Shown here: piece by piece, positions 23,351 through 32,837 of the stretch
Position numbering within the stretch: position 1 is the first letter of the stretch
Layout of the letters: each line of letters begins with the position of its first letter
NCBI GenBank assembly: GCA_011392765.1
Contig: WYCW01000002.1
Span: 615,449 to 679,448, forward strand
Length of the DNA stretch: 64,000 nt
Source: Candidatus Thiosymbion ectosymbiont of Catanema sp. Cochon2018
GTDB lineage: Bacteria; Pseudomonadota; Gammaproteobacteria; Chromatiales; Chromatiaceae
Direction of reading: 5' to 3'
Notes under the pieces: model-generated
Database searches by the model: none
What the model was told of the DNA's origin: nothing
Seen by the model: only the letters and a program-made list of their open reading frames with translations
Made by a program: the position numbers and the translations under genes

Positions 23351-25145
23351 ATTCCTTGAGGGACCCGGATCTTTACAGCTGAGTCAACTTTCAGCAGCGG
23401 TCAATTTCGCCTCCTGAAGCAGGGTATCCAACGCGTGATCCAGTTTAGTCATGGCGGAGGCCAGCGGACGCTTGGGGGCGTTTGGGCAAGCGTCGAACAG
23501 CTGCGACAAGCCGGGACGCAGGATGCGACCGTGGACCTTGGTGAACAAGAGCGCCACGCGTCGCCCCCGGTCGGTGACGCGGTAACGGTGGGTGCGTGGG
23601 ATGCGCGCGATCAGGGCGTGCAAGCGCAATCGGCGCAAGTCATAGGTCATGCTGCCAGGGGTATACGCATCGGGACTGATCCCCAATGTCTGAGCCATCC
23701 ATTGGCGCATGGTGGCATTGCGGAACCCTTGGGGCTGGAGCCAGAACAGACACAGGACCTGCATCAGTGCCATCACCCGCACATCATCGAAGCGCAAACC
23801 GGCAACCCGTTGGTGATCGACGACCTGGGGTTGGGTGACCTGATCGAACACCCCCTCGGCCAGGGTGCAGTCCTGGCTGATGGTCTCGACCTCAAGCAGA
23901 CGGCGATTGGCTTCAAAGCCGATGGCCCGCACGGCAGGCAAATTGTTCAGGAGCCGCCCGATGCCGAAGTCACGGGTGTTGTTGAGGGTGGTCTCAGTAC
24001 GCAGGGCACGTCCTTGCTTGAAGTATTGCTTGATCTTGGTGGATTTATAGCCGATATGCAGCGAGGGAATAACCCCTTGGGTAATGACGCGGGAGTGAAA
24101 ACGTCCCGGCGTACGTTTGGTGATCCGCCGTTGGAAGATCAAGCTGACCTTGGAAGGCCGGCCCAGATCGAGGTTCTCACGAATGATTTCCTCGAACAGA
24201 TGCCGTCCACTGCGGGGACGGTCAAAGACCTGGGTTCGTGCCAACTCGGCTTGCAGGATGGACAGTTGCGGGTTGAAGCCGGCGGCATGGTCTGCAGGCG
24301 TGAAGGGATCAGGCAGACGCGCCAACCACTTGTCTACGACGGCCTTGATTTTGGCCTCGTCGAGGTCGTCGAGTATCTGCTGCAACCGCGCCGGGTCGGC
24401 GCAGGACAGCACGCCATTATCCAGCGCCTCGAAGGCGATGCCTTCTTTGGCTAATTGCCGGTTGGCATACTCATGGCCATTGAGGCACACGCGCGCAGTA
24501 TACGGAAAGTAAGCAGCGAACTTGATGAACAGCGGACCAAAGTCCTCGTCCACCAGATAAAAGTAGTAGTGGTTGCACATCACGGTGGAACGACTCAGCC
24601 AGGGAAAGGGTTGGCCGGTCTGTGTGCTGAACTTTTTGGTGACGCGGAAGGTGGCGAATTTCTCCTGCGCCTTGCCGATGTAGAGCACCCCTTCACAGGC
24701 GCCAAAGTCCTGGAGGCGCTGTTGGGTGACCTCATCCTTGCGTTCGCCCTTGGCAAAGGGGACGATTTCGATCCCTTCGCGTTCGGCAAATCCCTGGATC
24801 GACGCGACGAAGGCACGACTCAGGGGACCCATCAGTGCCGTCGAGGCTACCTTGGCTCCGCGATGCTGCTTGAAAAAGGTCGCCACGCCGGCCCCCGTCT
24901 GAAGCATGGGTTGGTACAGATTCAGGTACCAGCGGTCAATGCCTTCAATCTCCAAGGTCACCTGATCGGTCAGCAACTCGCCCACGGTTTGCTTTATCAT
25001 GGTCATCGGTCCCGGTTGACGTTCTGGCGTTACGCCACTCTGTCGCTACCAGCGGCTAATAACCATAGCACAGCCTGTGGTTGATCAACCGGGACTTTCC
25101 TATACCCACTCATGACTCGTCGGTCTGAGGCGATGCCTCGTTAGG
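23348..25145 (-). mobile_element. Putative undescribed mobile element with head and tail ends
   Basis: It begins with the head AGGATTCCTTGAGGGACCCG at 23348 and ends with the tail ACTCGTCGGTCTGAGGCGAT plus GCCTCGTTAGG at 25145. One large gene lies between them. The same head and tail occur in the short units at 2644, 2858, 23121 and 40683. The ends are not inverted repeats. The tail holds a small hairpin (GAGGC-GAA-GCCTC in most copies) next to YTAGG, reminiscent of single-strand transposons. Confidence 0.6.
23384..25006 (-). CDS. Uncharacterised multi-copy-type protein, candidate transposase
   Basis: The 540-residue protein opens MTMIKQTVGELLTDQVTLEI and has a DRWYLNLYQP motif (about residues 23-32), KGERKDEVTQQRLQDFGACE, YFYLVDEDFGPLFIKFAAYF, CLNGHEYANRQL and a C-terminal winged-helix-like part, YDLRRLRLHALIARIPRTHR with YRVTDRGRRVA. 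I recall a large family with these motifs, usually called hypothetical, in many bacterial phyla. No DDE or HUH motif is obvious. Its stop codon lies inside the conserved head sequence. Because the flanking ends also occur on gene-less units, a role in their mobilisation is inferred. Confidence 0.6.
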   Translation of the reverse strand: MTMIKQTVGELLTDQVTLEIEGIDRWYLNLYQPMLQTGAGVATFFKQHRGAKVASTALMGPLSRAFVASIQGFAEREGIEIVPFAKGERKDEVTQQRLQDFGACEGVLYIGKAQEKFATFRVTKKFSTQTGQPFPWLSRSTVMCNHYYFYLVDEDFGPLFIKFAAYFPYTARVCLNGHEYANRQLAKEGIAFEALDNGVLSCADPARLQQILDDLDEAKIKAVVDKWLARLPDPFTPADHAAGFNPQLSILQAELARTQVFDRPRSGRHLFEEIIRENLDLGRPSKVSLIFQRRITKRTPGRFHSRVITQGVIPSLHIGYKSTKIKQYFKQGRALRTETTLNNTRDFGIGRLLNNLPAVRAIGFEANRRLLEVETISQDCTLAEGVFDQVTQPQVVDHQRVAGLRFDDVRVMALMQVLCLFWLQPQGFRNATMRQWMAQTLGISPDAYTPGSMTYDLRRLRLHALIARIPRTHRYRVTDRGRRVALLFTKVHGRILRPGLSQLFDACPNAPKRPLASAMTKLDHALDTLLQEAKLTAAES

Positions 25146-25146
25146 T

Positions 25147-25451
25147 GTACCCCACCGGCAAGCTCGAGCTGGCGGTGGTCCGGTCGGGCCTGAGAGTAAC
25201 CGAGACCGGCGAGGAGATCGTCCGGGGTCTGGGGCAGGATGTCAATCGAACGGTCCGCCTGCATCCGCTCCACCAGCTTGGTGGCGGCCCCGCGAAAGTA
25301 CGGTCCGCGCGCCGAAGTCGTTGAGAACCTCCGTGAGAACCTCTTCGGTGGTGACGATCCGGTAACCCGTCAGGCCCTTACTGACGCGGCGGGAGATGTC
25401 GTGCGTCTGATCCCTGGGGTTGAGCAGGGCTATGATAGGGGCCAGGCTCAA
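25147..25451 (-). pseudogene. PIN-domain toxin remnant
   Basis: Two frames joined by a frameshift give APIIALLNPRDQTHDISRR, VTTEEVLTEVLNDFGAR and then GPYFRGAATKLVERMQADRS, ILPQTPDDLLAGLGYSQARP. This is a VapC/PIN-type protein without its first Asp and its last third. The 5' end is cut by the repeat at 25438 and the 3' end by the tail of the mobile element at 25145. Confidence 0.6.
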
Positions 25452-25512
25452 TTGGTTCTCCAGTTACAGGATGATCGTAATTGAGCCTTGATCGTAATTG
25501 AGCCTGGACCCT
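25438..25512. repeat. Palindromic repeat GGGGCCAGGCTCAATT
   Basis: Arms GGGGCCAGGCTCAATT (25438-25453) and AATTGAGCCTGGACCC (25497-25512) face each other, with a tandem GATCGTAATTGAGCCT inside. A single arm also occurs at 11299-11314. It cuts the start of the PIN remnant. Confidence 0.65.
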
Positions 25513-25617
25513 TTTCGCCCAGCGATGTCTGCGGGGCCACCGCACGAGCTGACGCCCCGGTATTGTTCTTGACGATGCCGATCGCAGGGGTTTTAATCTC
25601 GCGCGCGGAGCCTTGAT

Positions 25618-26462
25618 GTGAACGAAGCTGTTTTGCTGGTGGCGCATGGCGCGCGCGACACCGGGAACGAGGGCAACCGCGAGGTGGAGTCCTTCGCGGA
25701 GCAATGGCGAGCGCGCCATTCCCAGGCCCGGATAGAGGTCTGCTGGATCGAGCATGCGCCGTTGCTGTTGGCTGAAGGCTTGGACCAAGTCGCCGCGTCG
25801 CTCGGCAGCGCCGGAGGACGGGTGCTGGTGCTGCCGTTGATATTGAACGCGGCCGGCCACGTGAAGGGCGACATACCCGACGCCATAGCCACCGCTCGGG
25901 TGCGGCATCCGGCAGTGGAGTTTCGCTGTGGTTATCACCTCGGCATGACCGAACATCTGTTGAAGGCGCTGCGCTTTCGGCTGCACCAGGCAATGATCCG
26001 GCTTGCCATGCCAGATCCTCAAACCACCGGCGTCGTCCTGCTCGCGCGCGGGGCATCGGATATGGAAGCGACCGGCGAGGTCGCGAAGATGGCCCATTGG
26101 CTGTTCGAGACCACACAGCATCAGCTGGTGTTACCCGCCTTTACCGGGATCTGCTTCCCCCGTCTGGAGCAGGTAGTGCAACGCCTCGACCTGCTCGGTG
26201 CGAGCCAGATCATCGTATTGCCCTACTATCTGTTCACGGGCAGGCTGATCAAGCGCATCGACCAGCAGGTGCAACGGCTCAGGTCCCAGTATCCTCACCG
26301 CGTCATCGAACAGCCGGTTACATCGGGGATCATGAACAGCTTTTCGACCTGCTCGACCTGCGACTGCAGCAATGCCGCGACGGGAGCGCGCTACTCCCTT
26401 GCGATGGCTGCTCCCTCGCTCTGGCCGCCGACGAACATCCTGGTCATGCGCAAGGAATCTGA
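25618..26462 (+). pseudogene. cbiX: Sirohydrochlorin cobaltochelatase CbiX, frameshifted near its end
   Basis: CbiX inserts cobalt into sirohydrochlorin early in the oxygen-independent B12 pathway. The long form has two CbiX/SirB halves. The first starts VLLVAHGARDTGNEGNREVE with the metal-binding His in VAHG; the second has VVLLARGASDMEATGEVAKM and VLPYYLFTGRLIKRI. Near 26320 the frame shifts. The expected end GYIGDHEQLFDLLDLRLQQC and LLPCDGC continues in another frame to 26462, while the original frame runs on to 26601 through unrelated residues and a MITE. Both halves are otherwise whole, so partial function or a sequence error is possible. Confidence 0.8.
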
Positions 26463-26527
26463 AAGACTCCCTGTCCTGCGCTTACGCGCCTCGCATCCGG
26501 CCGCCCCTCGCCGCGCTGAGAATGTAA

Positions 26528-26628
26528 AGGGCACCTTGAAAAATGGGTGTTTTCACCAATGGAGAAATTCCAACCCATTGATTATTCAGACATACCCTTG
26601 ACGAAAACCATATTTTTCAAAGTGCCCT
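26528..26628. mobile_element. 101-bp MITE
   Basis: Terminal inverted repeats AGGGCACCTTGAAAAAT and ATTTTTCAAAGTGCCCT (one mismatch) enclose about 67 bases without a gene. The size and ends are those of a miniature transposable element. It lies at the 3' side of cbiX and touches the end of the four-helix-bundle remnant. Confidence 0.65.
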
Positions 26629-27036
26629 AAAATAAGTGTTAGTGGTTAGTGATGAGTGATTAGTGGCGGTCCGGAGTTTTACTCTCAAGGCGTTGAGCAT
26701 CTTGGATATTTTTTCCAGCAGCGAGAGAATTTCGTTGATCTGTCCCGAGGTCACGTAGCCCAGCCGTTGCGCGATCAAGGTTTGCGTCTCTACCTCTGCC
26801 TGAGAGCCCTGAGCGATCGACAGGAAATTCAGGAAATCCGCCGTTGTCCTGCGCGCTTGTCCCTCCGCAATGTTCGAGGGAATCAATACCACCGCGCGCC
26901 GTATCTGGCTGCTCAACCCATATACCTCCTCCTTGGGAAACGCCTTCGTCATCCGATATACTCACTCCACCAGCTCCATCGATTTCTGCCACACCACCAA
27001 ATCCTGATAGCTTCTTACCCTCCACTCGCCACTCAT
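26617..27036 (-). pseudogene. Four-helix-bundle (23S rRNA intervening-sequence type) protein with a stop
   Basis: The N-terminal part SYQDLVVWQKSMELVE is followed in frame by TGA (26962-26964) and then VYRMTKAFPKEEVYGLSSQI, IPSNIAEGQARRTTADF and FLSIAQGSQAEVETQ, the full pattern of the S23/four-helix-bundle family. The stop replaces a residue in the first helix. Restart at the Met of MTKAFPKE (26952) would give 111 residues without the first helix. Function of the family is unclear. Confidence 0.75.
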
Positions 27037-27068
27037 CACTAACCACATCCTGAAACTGCTCGAACCCG

Positions 27069-30000
27069 ATGAGCGACCTGTCGACATTCGTTGATCGCTA
27101 TGGCGGAAATCCGAGCTTGCTGTTGCGGTTCGACGGGGAGGATGCGCCGGAGCTGCTCCCCTACGCGACCCTGACCGGCGCGCGCCAAGGTGGCAGCCCG
27201 GACCTCCAGGCACTGGTCGGCGTCTATGAGTGGCAGGACAATCCACTCATATATCTGGTGGATAGGGAGCAACTTGGCGAGGGATCGACACAGCTGCGCC
27301 GCATTCGCCGTCGGGTCGCCTTACACGGTGATGCCCCTTATTTGGGGGTGATCGAGGCCGGTCGTCTGACCCTTCACGCAGTGGCCGTAGATAAGAAGGG
27401 TCCCGACGGCAGCCGCATCCAATTGGAGATCGACGACGGCGTCACCTTCCCCTACCTCGCCGCGCAACGTCCCAAGATTGCCGCCGCGCGGGGGACCTGG
27501 ATCGCCGACCTGATTCGGCGCCTGCTGCGCGAGACCCTGCGTAACCTGCGGAGCGTCGGCGTTCGGGAGACCGATGCCATCTCGTTAGCCGGCCGTGCCT
27601 TGTTCACGCGCTTCCTGGCGGACCGCGATCTTGTTCCGCAATCACCGGTAGCGGGAACGGAGGTCTACACCCTGTTCGATGACCCGGAGCGGATTGCCCG
27701 TACCTGCGCCTGGCTGGACGACACCTTCAACGGCGACCTGCTACCCCTTTCACCACAAGCACTGACGAGGCTGCGTCTCGAGATCTGCCGATCACTGGGC
27801 AACATCATGCGTCGCGCCGAGGGCGGGCAGCTACACCTGGGTTGGAAGCAGGGCTGGGACTACCTGGATTTCGCGCATATCCCCGTGGGGGTGTTGAGCC
27901 AAGCCTATGAAGGCTATCTGCGCGAGCAGGCCCCCGAGCGTCAGCGCAAGCAGAGCGGCTACTTCACCCCCTTGCCCATCGCCGAGACCCTGGTGCGCGG
28001 GGCCTTCTACGCCCTGCGCGACGAAGGTCGGGCCCATACCGCCCGCGTGCTGGACCCGGCCGCTGGCGCGGGTGTGTTCCTGATCACCGCCTACCGTCAG
28101 TTGGTGGCGGAGCATTGGCGACACAGCGGGATTCGGCCCGACACCCAGACCTTGCGCGACATTCTCTACGGGCAACTCACCGGCTTCGATATCGACGAAG
28201 CCGGGCTGCGCTTCGCCGCCCTGGGTCTGTACCTGATGGCCATCGAATTGGACGCGCAACCGGAGCCCGTCGAGAAGTTGCGCTTCGCCCACGACCTGCG
28301 CGACCGCGTGCTGTGGAAGGTCGGCGACCTCGACCGCGAGGACGACGGCGGGCTGATCGGTAGCTTGGGTAGCGAGGTGGGCGACCAGCACCGGGGACGT
28401 TACGACCTGGTGGTGGGCAATCCCCCCTGGACCGGCGCCAGGCGCATTCCCGGCTGGAACGAGGTCACCGAACGCGTTACCGCGATTGCCCGGCAACGCC
28501 TGGGCGAGGAGACGCCGCCGCCCCCGATTCCCAACCAGGTGCCCGATCTGCCCTTCCTCTGGCACGCCATGGAGTGGGCCCGTCCCGGCGGCCAGATTGC
28601 CCTGGCCCTGCACGCCCGGCTGCTGTTCGCGCAGGGCGACGGTATGCCCGAGGCCCGTAGCGCCCTCTTTTCCGCCCTGGACGTCACCAGCGTCATCAAC
28701 GGCAGCGAGCTGCGCAATACCAAGGTCTGGCCCCAGATCACCGCCCCCTTCTGCCTGTTGTTCGGCCGCAACCGGCTCCCGCCACCGGGCGCGGGCTTGC
28801 GTTTTCTCAATCCCCACCGCGAGCCGGGTCTGAACGGGGCTGGCATCATGCGTCTGGACCCGGCCAATGCGGAGGTGGTCAGTGCCCGCCAGCTCCAGGA
28901 GCGCCCGACCCTTCTGAAGACCCTGTTTCGGGGCACGCGCCTGGATCTGGAGATTCTGGAGCGCATCGAGGCCCGAGGGTTGCCGACACTGGATAGCTAT
29001 TGGCGCAAACTGTTCGGGGAGTTTCGCGGTCGAGCCCGGCAAACAGGGAATGGTTACCAACGACTACGAACCAGCAGCCGACCGCGAAAATCGGGGGATG
29101 ATGGACAACCGGGAATACCGGCTGACTATCTGCACAGCCTTCGGGAGCTCACCGCCGCTGACCTGGATGGGTTGGTCGTGGATCACGAGAAGTTGGAACA
29201 GTTCAACCAAAGTCGTATACATGATCCACGGCGCCGGTCGCTTTTCACGGCCCCATTGACCGTTGTCCGCGAGTCGCCTCCGACGATGAACCATCGAATT
29301 GTCGTGGCGATGTCCGAACAGGATGTTGTTTTCAACCAGAGCGTCTACGGATACAGCACGAAGGGACACCGACTTGCTGATTCGTTGGCCCGTTACTTAG
29401 CTCTATTGATCGGAAGCCAATTAAGTCTTTGGTATTCATTGGTAGTCAGCGGGAAATTCGGCTTCGAAAGACCAACCATAGAGAAAGCGACCATCGATTC
29501 GCTACCCCTGGTCCCGATCGAGGACCTGGATGAGGATAATCTGGAAGCACTGGACCGGCTGTTCGAGGCCCCGGCCACTGGCGACGGCCAGACGACCTGG
29601 GCCGATGCGGACCGCTGGGTAGCCTCGCTCTATGGACTGAATGAGCGTGATCTCCAGGTCATCGAGGATACGCTCGCCTACCATCTGCCCTTTTCCACCA
29701 ATCGCGAGGCCGCTCATCGGCCGCCCGATTCCCCGCTCCAGGCGGTGTTTTGCGAGACGCTCCAATCCGAGCTGCAACCCTGGGTCGCGGACCAGGATCG
29801 GCGCATCGATGTCAGGGCGGCCGCGGGGCTTCCGGCGCACTGTCCCTGGCAACTCTTGCTGCTGACGGTGGGGGCACAGGGACATAGCGACACCGCCTCG
29901 CCAAGTAGCCACGATTGGGAGGCGATCACCCGGCTTGCCGATCGCACGGGCATTGCGGAGATACTCCATCCAGTAGAAGGTGGCCGCGCTATATGGATCG

Positions 30001-30101
30001 GTCGTCTGCGTCAGGCGCGTTACTGGAGCCGCTCCCAGGCCCGGCTGCTCGCCCAGCGCATCGTCTGGGAACAAGGTTCACTGCTGTTCGATGGAGACTG
30101 A
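27069..30101 (+). CDS. Large N6-adenine DNA methyltransferase (Eco57I/type IIG-like)
   Basis: This 1010-residue protein has the gamma-class methylase motifs: motif I ARVLDPAAGAGVFLITAYRQ (near residue 325) and motif IV in DLVVGNPPWTGARRIP (NPPW near 450). Before them stands a helical region with GYFTPLPIAETLVRGAFYAL, common in N6_Mtase proteins. The C-terminal part (KFGFERPTIEKATIDSLPLV) resembles the target-recognition region of Eco57I-type enzymes. The N-terminal 300 residues are not recognised. A PD-(D/E)XK gene follows four bases later, suggesting a restriction-modification pair in the middle of B12 genes. Confidence 0.85.
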   Translation: MSDLSTFVDRYGGNPSLLLRFDGEDAPELLPYATLTGARQGGSPDLQALVGVYEWQDNPLIYLVDREQLGEGSTQLRRIRRRVALHGDAPYLGVIEAGRLTLHAVAVDKKGPDGSRIQLEIDDGVTFPYLAAQRPKIAAARGTWIADLIRRLLRETLRNLRSVGVRETDAISLAGRALFTRFLADRDLVPQSPVAGTEVYTLFDDPERIARTCAWLDDTFNGDLLPLSPQALTRLRLEICRSLGNIMRRAEGGQLHLGWKQGWDYLDFAHIPVGVLSQAYEGYLREQAPERQRKQSGYFTPLPIAETLVRGAFYALRDEGRAHTARVLDPAAGAGVFLITAYRQLVAEHWRHSGIRPDTQTLRDILYGQLTGFDIDEAGLRFAALGLYLMAIELDAQPEPVEKLRFAHDLRDRVLWKVGDLDREDDGGLIGSLGSEVGDQHRGRYDLVVGNPPWTGARRIPGWNEVTERVTAIARQRLGEETPPPPIPNQVPDLPFLWHAMEWARPGGQIALALHARLLFAQGDGMPEARSALFSALDVTSVINGSELRNTKVWPQITAPFCLLFGRNRLPPPGAGLRFLNPHREPGLNGAGIMRLDPANAEVVSARQLQERPTLLKTLFRGTRLDLEILERIEARGLPTLDSYWRKLFGEFRGRARQTGNGYQRLRTSSRPRKSGDDGQPGIPADYLHSLRELTAADLDGLVVDHEKLEQFNQSRIHDPRRRSLFTAPLTVVRESPPTMNHRIVVAMSEQDVVFNQSVYGYSTKGHRLADSLARYLALLIGSQLSLWYSLVVSGKFGFERPTIEKATIDSLPLVPIEDLDEDNLEALDRLFEAPATGDGQTTWADADRWVASLYGLNERDLQVIEDTLAYHLPFSTNREAAHRPPDSPLQAVFCETLQSELQPWVADQDRRIDVRAAAGLPAHCPWQLLLLTVGAQGHSDTASPSSHDWEAITRLADRTGIAEILHPVEGGRAIWIGRLRQARYWSRSQARLLAQRIVWEQGSLLFDGD

Positions 30102-30104
30102 GGG

Positions 30105-30824
30105 ATGAGCCGGGATGCCGTCGCCAACGGTCGCTCGGCGCTGGCCCAGCTCACGGAAGGGACGCCACTTCCCTTGCCGGTGCTGCCCCCGCATGTCTTG
30201 GCGAGCATCGTCGACGGGATACACAAGGCATGGAGCCAAGTCCCCGGCGAGCAGGCGCGAAACGCCGCTGAACCCGCTCTGAACGCCATGCTCGGGACAC
30301 AGTTGAACCGACTGATCGACCGCGACCACCGTCTGCGCATGGTTGTGTTCGTGGTTCATCGGGGCGTGGAGAGCGTCAACTACGACGGAAGCAAGCTGGA
30401 AAAACGCCCTGATCTCTCCGTCACGCTCACCGCCGGAATCCGCGCCCGTAACTTCCCCTTTACCATCGAATGCAAGCTCATCGACGAGGCCGCGAGGAAA
30501 ACCGTCGATCTCTACTGCAAGAAAGGCGTGAAACGCTTTGTCGACGGCGAATACGCCTGGGCCAGACCGGAGGCCGCCATGCTCGCCTATGTCCGGGATG
30601 GCTCACGAGTCGTACCGGACCTGAGTACCCATCTCGAACGGCGCGCGGCTCAAGACGACGACCCCTACCGCACGCAAAGGCTTCCCGATGGCGGTAACAA
30701 GGGGCCGCCCCGTTCCACCCACGGCCGCTGCTTTCGCTACCCGGACCGATCACCCGGCGACGATCCCGGCCCGATTACCCTGCTGCACATCTGGTTGGAT
30801 GCCCGACGCGCCGGTCCGCGATGA
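30105..30824 (+). CDS. PD-(D/E)XK nuclease-like protein, partner of the methyltransferase
   Basis: The 239-residue protein contains KRPDLSVTL (Asp103) and FPFTIECKLID (Glu122, Lys124), the D...ExK arrangement of PD-(D/E)XK nucleases, with SKLEKRPDL as a plausible strand before it. The N-terminus is helical; the C-terminus includes RCFRYPD and ITLLHIWLDAR. It starts three bases after the methylase stop. As the likely cutting subunit it would complete a two-gene restriction-modification system. The family is not otherwise recognised. Confidence 0.65.
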   Translation: MSRDAVANGRSALAQLTEGTPLPLPVLPPHVLASIVDGIHKAWSQVPGEQARNAAEPALNAMLGTQLNRLIDRDHRLRMVVFVVHRGVESVNYDGSKLEKRPDLSVTLTAGIRARNFPFTIECKLIDEAARKTVDLYCKKGVKRFVDGEYAWARPEAAMLAYVRDGSRVVPDLSTHLERRAAQDDDPYRTQRLPDGGNKGPPRSTHGRCFRYPDRSPGDDPGPITLLHIWLDARRAGPR

Positions 30825-30921
30825 TCCACAATCCGCAAGGTCACATGAAGTATTCGCCCGAATTGGAAATCGTGCTTTCCGAGTCCGCTTACGATTATTC
30901 CTGGCAGGAGACATAGAGGGC

Positions 30922-31527
30922 ATGGACACCAACGACCGGGAGCAACGCCATCGTGAGCGTATGCGGCGCAAGAAAACGGTGATCGACGCCGCTATCGACC
31001 GTGCGGAAACGGACAAGGGCCTGCTACTGGTTCTGACCGGCAACGGCAAGGGCAAGTCCAGCTCGGCCTTCGGCATGGTCGCGCGCGCCCTCGGCCACGG
31101 GATGCGGGTGGGCGTGGCCCAGTTCGTCAAAGGCCGCGAGGATACCGGCGAAGAGGTCTTCTTTCGCCGCCAGCCGGGCGTGACCTGGCATCTGCTCGGC
31201 GAGGGTTTTACCTGGGAGACGCAGGATCCGGAGCGCGATACGCAAATGGCCCGAAGCGGCTGGAGCGTGGTGCGTGGGATGCTGCGGGATGAATCCATCG
31301 ACCTGATCCTGCTCGACGAGCTCACCTATCCCCTGCGTAACGGCTGGCTCGAGATCGAGACGGTCTTGACCGACCTCCAAGCGCGACCCCCGATGCAGCA
31401 CGTGGTAGTGACCGGACGCGGCGCGCCGAAAGCCTTGTGCGATGCGGCCAATACCCTGACCGAGCTGCGAGATGTCAAGCATGCGTTCCGCGCGGGTGTG
31501 CGGGCGCAGAAGGGGATCGACCTGTGA
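30922..31527 (+). CDS. cobO: Cob(I)yrinic acid a,c-diamide adenosyltransferase
   Basis: CobO/BtuR transfers the adenosyl group of ATP to cobalt(I) corrinoids. The P-loop TGNGKGKSSSAFGMVARAL is at the N-terminus after a basic helix (HRERMRRKKTVIDAAIDRA). GVAQFVKGREDTGE, LLDELTYPLRNGWL and VVVTGRGAPKALCDAANTLT follow in family order. The 201 residues are a normal length. The start at 30922 is preferred over a longer frame. It overlaps the start of cobB (GTGA), beginning a cobO-cobB-cobM block. Confidence 0.93.
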   Translation: MDTNDREQRHRERMRRKKTVIDAAIDRAETDKGLLLVLTGNGKGKSSSAFGMVARALGHGMRVGVAQFVKGREDTGEEVFFRRQPGVTWHLLGEGFTWETQDPERDTQMARSGWSVVRGMLRDESIDLILLDELTYPLRNGWLEIETVLTDLQARPPMQHVVVTGRGAPKALCDAANTLTELRDVKHAFRAGVRAQKGIDL

Positions 31528-32837
31528 GGTGCTGCCCCGCCCTGTTCGTCAGCGGACCCGCCTCCAACTCGGGCAAGACGACGGTTACCGCAGCATTGGC
31601 GCGGTATTACCGAGACCGTGGTCGGCGGGTGCGGGTCTTCAAGACGGGGCCCGATTTTCTCGACCCCATGATCCTGGAGCGGGCCTCGGGCGCCCCGGTC
31701 TACAATCTCGATCTCTTCATGGGCGGGGAAGAGCACTGCCGGCAGCTGCTGTACGAAGCGGCCGGGAATGCCGATCTAATCCTGATCGAGGGCGTAATGG
31801 GCCTGTTCGACGGAGATCCCAGCAGCGCCGATCTCGCCAAGCTCTTTGGTGTGCCCGTCCTCGCCGTGATCGACGGCTCCGCCATGGCCCAGACCTTCGG
31901 CGCCCTGGCCCACGGGCTCGCGACCTACCGCAACGACATCCCCTTCGCCGGTGTGCTGGCCAACAATGTCGCGGGCAAACGCCACTACGAGATGCTCTCC
32001 GAGAGCCTGCCGTCGGGGGTCGCCGCCTTCGGATGGCTCCCACGAGACGAGCAAATCGAGCTGCCGAGCCGACACCTGGGCCTGATCCAGGCCGGTGAGA
32101 TCGGCGATCTCGAGGCGCGGATTCAAGGCGCCGCAGCGGCGCTGAAGGGATTCCCTGAGCGGGAGCAGTCACAGGCGCCGGCGCCGATTGAACTGCGGCA
32201 GCCCGAGCCGCGATCCCTAGCGTGCTTGCTCGATGGCCTGCGTATCGCGATCGCCCGGGATCAGGCCTTTGCGTTCCTCTACCGCGCCAATCTCGACCTG
32301 CTCCGTTCGCTGGGCGCCGAGCTGTGCTTCTTCTCCCCCCTGGACGATGCTGCGCTCCCGGATGCCGATGCGCTCTACCTCCCCGGCGGTTATCCGGAGC
32401 TGCATCTGGATCGGCTCGCGGCGAATCGGCCGATGAAGGAGGCGATACGGGCACACCATGCCGCGGGCGGACCGATCTTTGCGGAATGCGGCGGGATGCT
32501 GTATCTGCTGGAATCTCTCACAGACACCCGGGGTCACGGCGTCGAGATGATCGGAATCCTTCCCGGACACGCCAGGATGCAGGAGCGGCTCGCCAACCTC
32601 GGCATTCACAGCATCGTGCTTCCCCAGGGCGAGATTCGCGGTCACACCTTTCACTACTCGCGGTTGGAAACGACGATGCTACCTGTCGCCTTCAGCGAGG
32701 GTCGCCGGCCGGGTCAACGGGGCGAGCCGGTCTACCGGGAAGGCGCGCTGCACGCCTCATACATGCACCTGTATTTTCTCTCGAATCCGCAGGCCATCGC
32801 TCGCCTGTTCAGCGCGGATGCTGGAGGACGGTATTGA
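31524..32837 (+). CDS. cobB: Cobyrinic acid a,c-diamide synthase
   Basis: CobB/CbiA uses glutamine and ATP to amidate carboxylates a and c of cobyrinic acid. The N-terminal synthetase domain has FVSGPASNSGKTTVTAALAR and FKTGPDFLDPMIL, then IEGVMGLFDG. The C-terminal class-I glutaminase-like domain has LYLPGGYPELHLDRLAANRP, the Cys nucleophile in IFAECGGMLYL, and HASYMHLYF near the end. It starts with GTG overlapping the cobO stop. Its own stop overlaps the cobM start (TGATG). Length 437 is normal. Confidence 0.93.
   Translation: MRCCPALFVSGPASNSGKTTVTAALARYYRDRGRRVRVFKTGPDFLDPMILERASGAPVYNLDLFMGGEEHCRQLLYEAAGNADLILIEGVMGLFDGDPSSADLAKLFGVPVLAVIDGSAMAQTFGALAHGLATYRNDIPFAGVLANNVAGKRHYEMLSESLPSGVAAFGWLPRDEQIELPSRHLGLIQAGEIGDLEARIQGAAAALKGFPEREQSQAPAPIELRQPEPRSLACLLDGLRIAIARDQAFAFLYRANLDLLRSLGAELCFFSPLDDAALPDADALYLPGGYPELHLDRLAANRPMKEAIRAHHAAGGPIFAECGGMLYLLESLTDTRGHGVEMIGILPGHARMQERLANLGIHSIVLPQGEIRGHTFHYSRLETTMLPVAFSEGRRPGQRGEPVYREGALHASYMHLYFLSNPQAIARLFSADAGGRY

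Noticed and set aside
23435..24454. Plus-strand frame of 339 codons opposite the mobile-element protein
   Set aside because: It has shadow composition, and the minus-strand protein has recognisable family motifs over the same bases.
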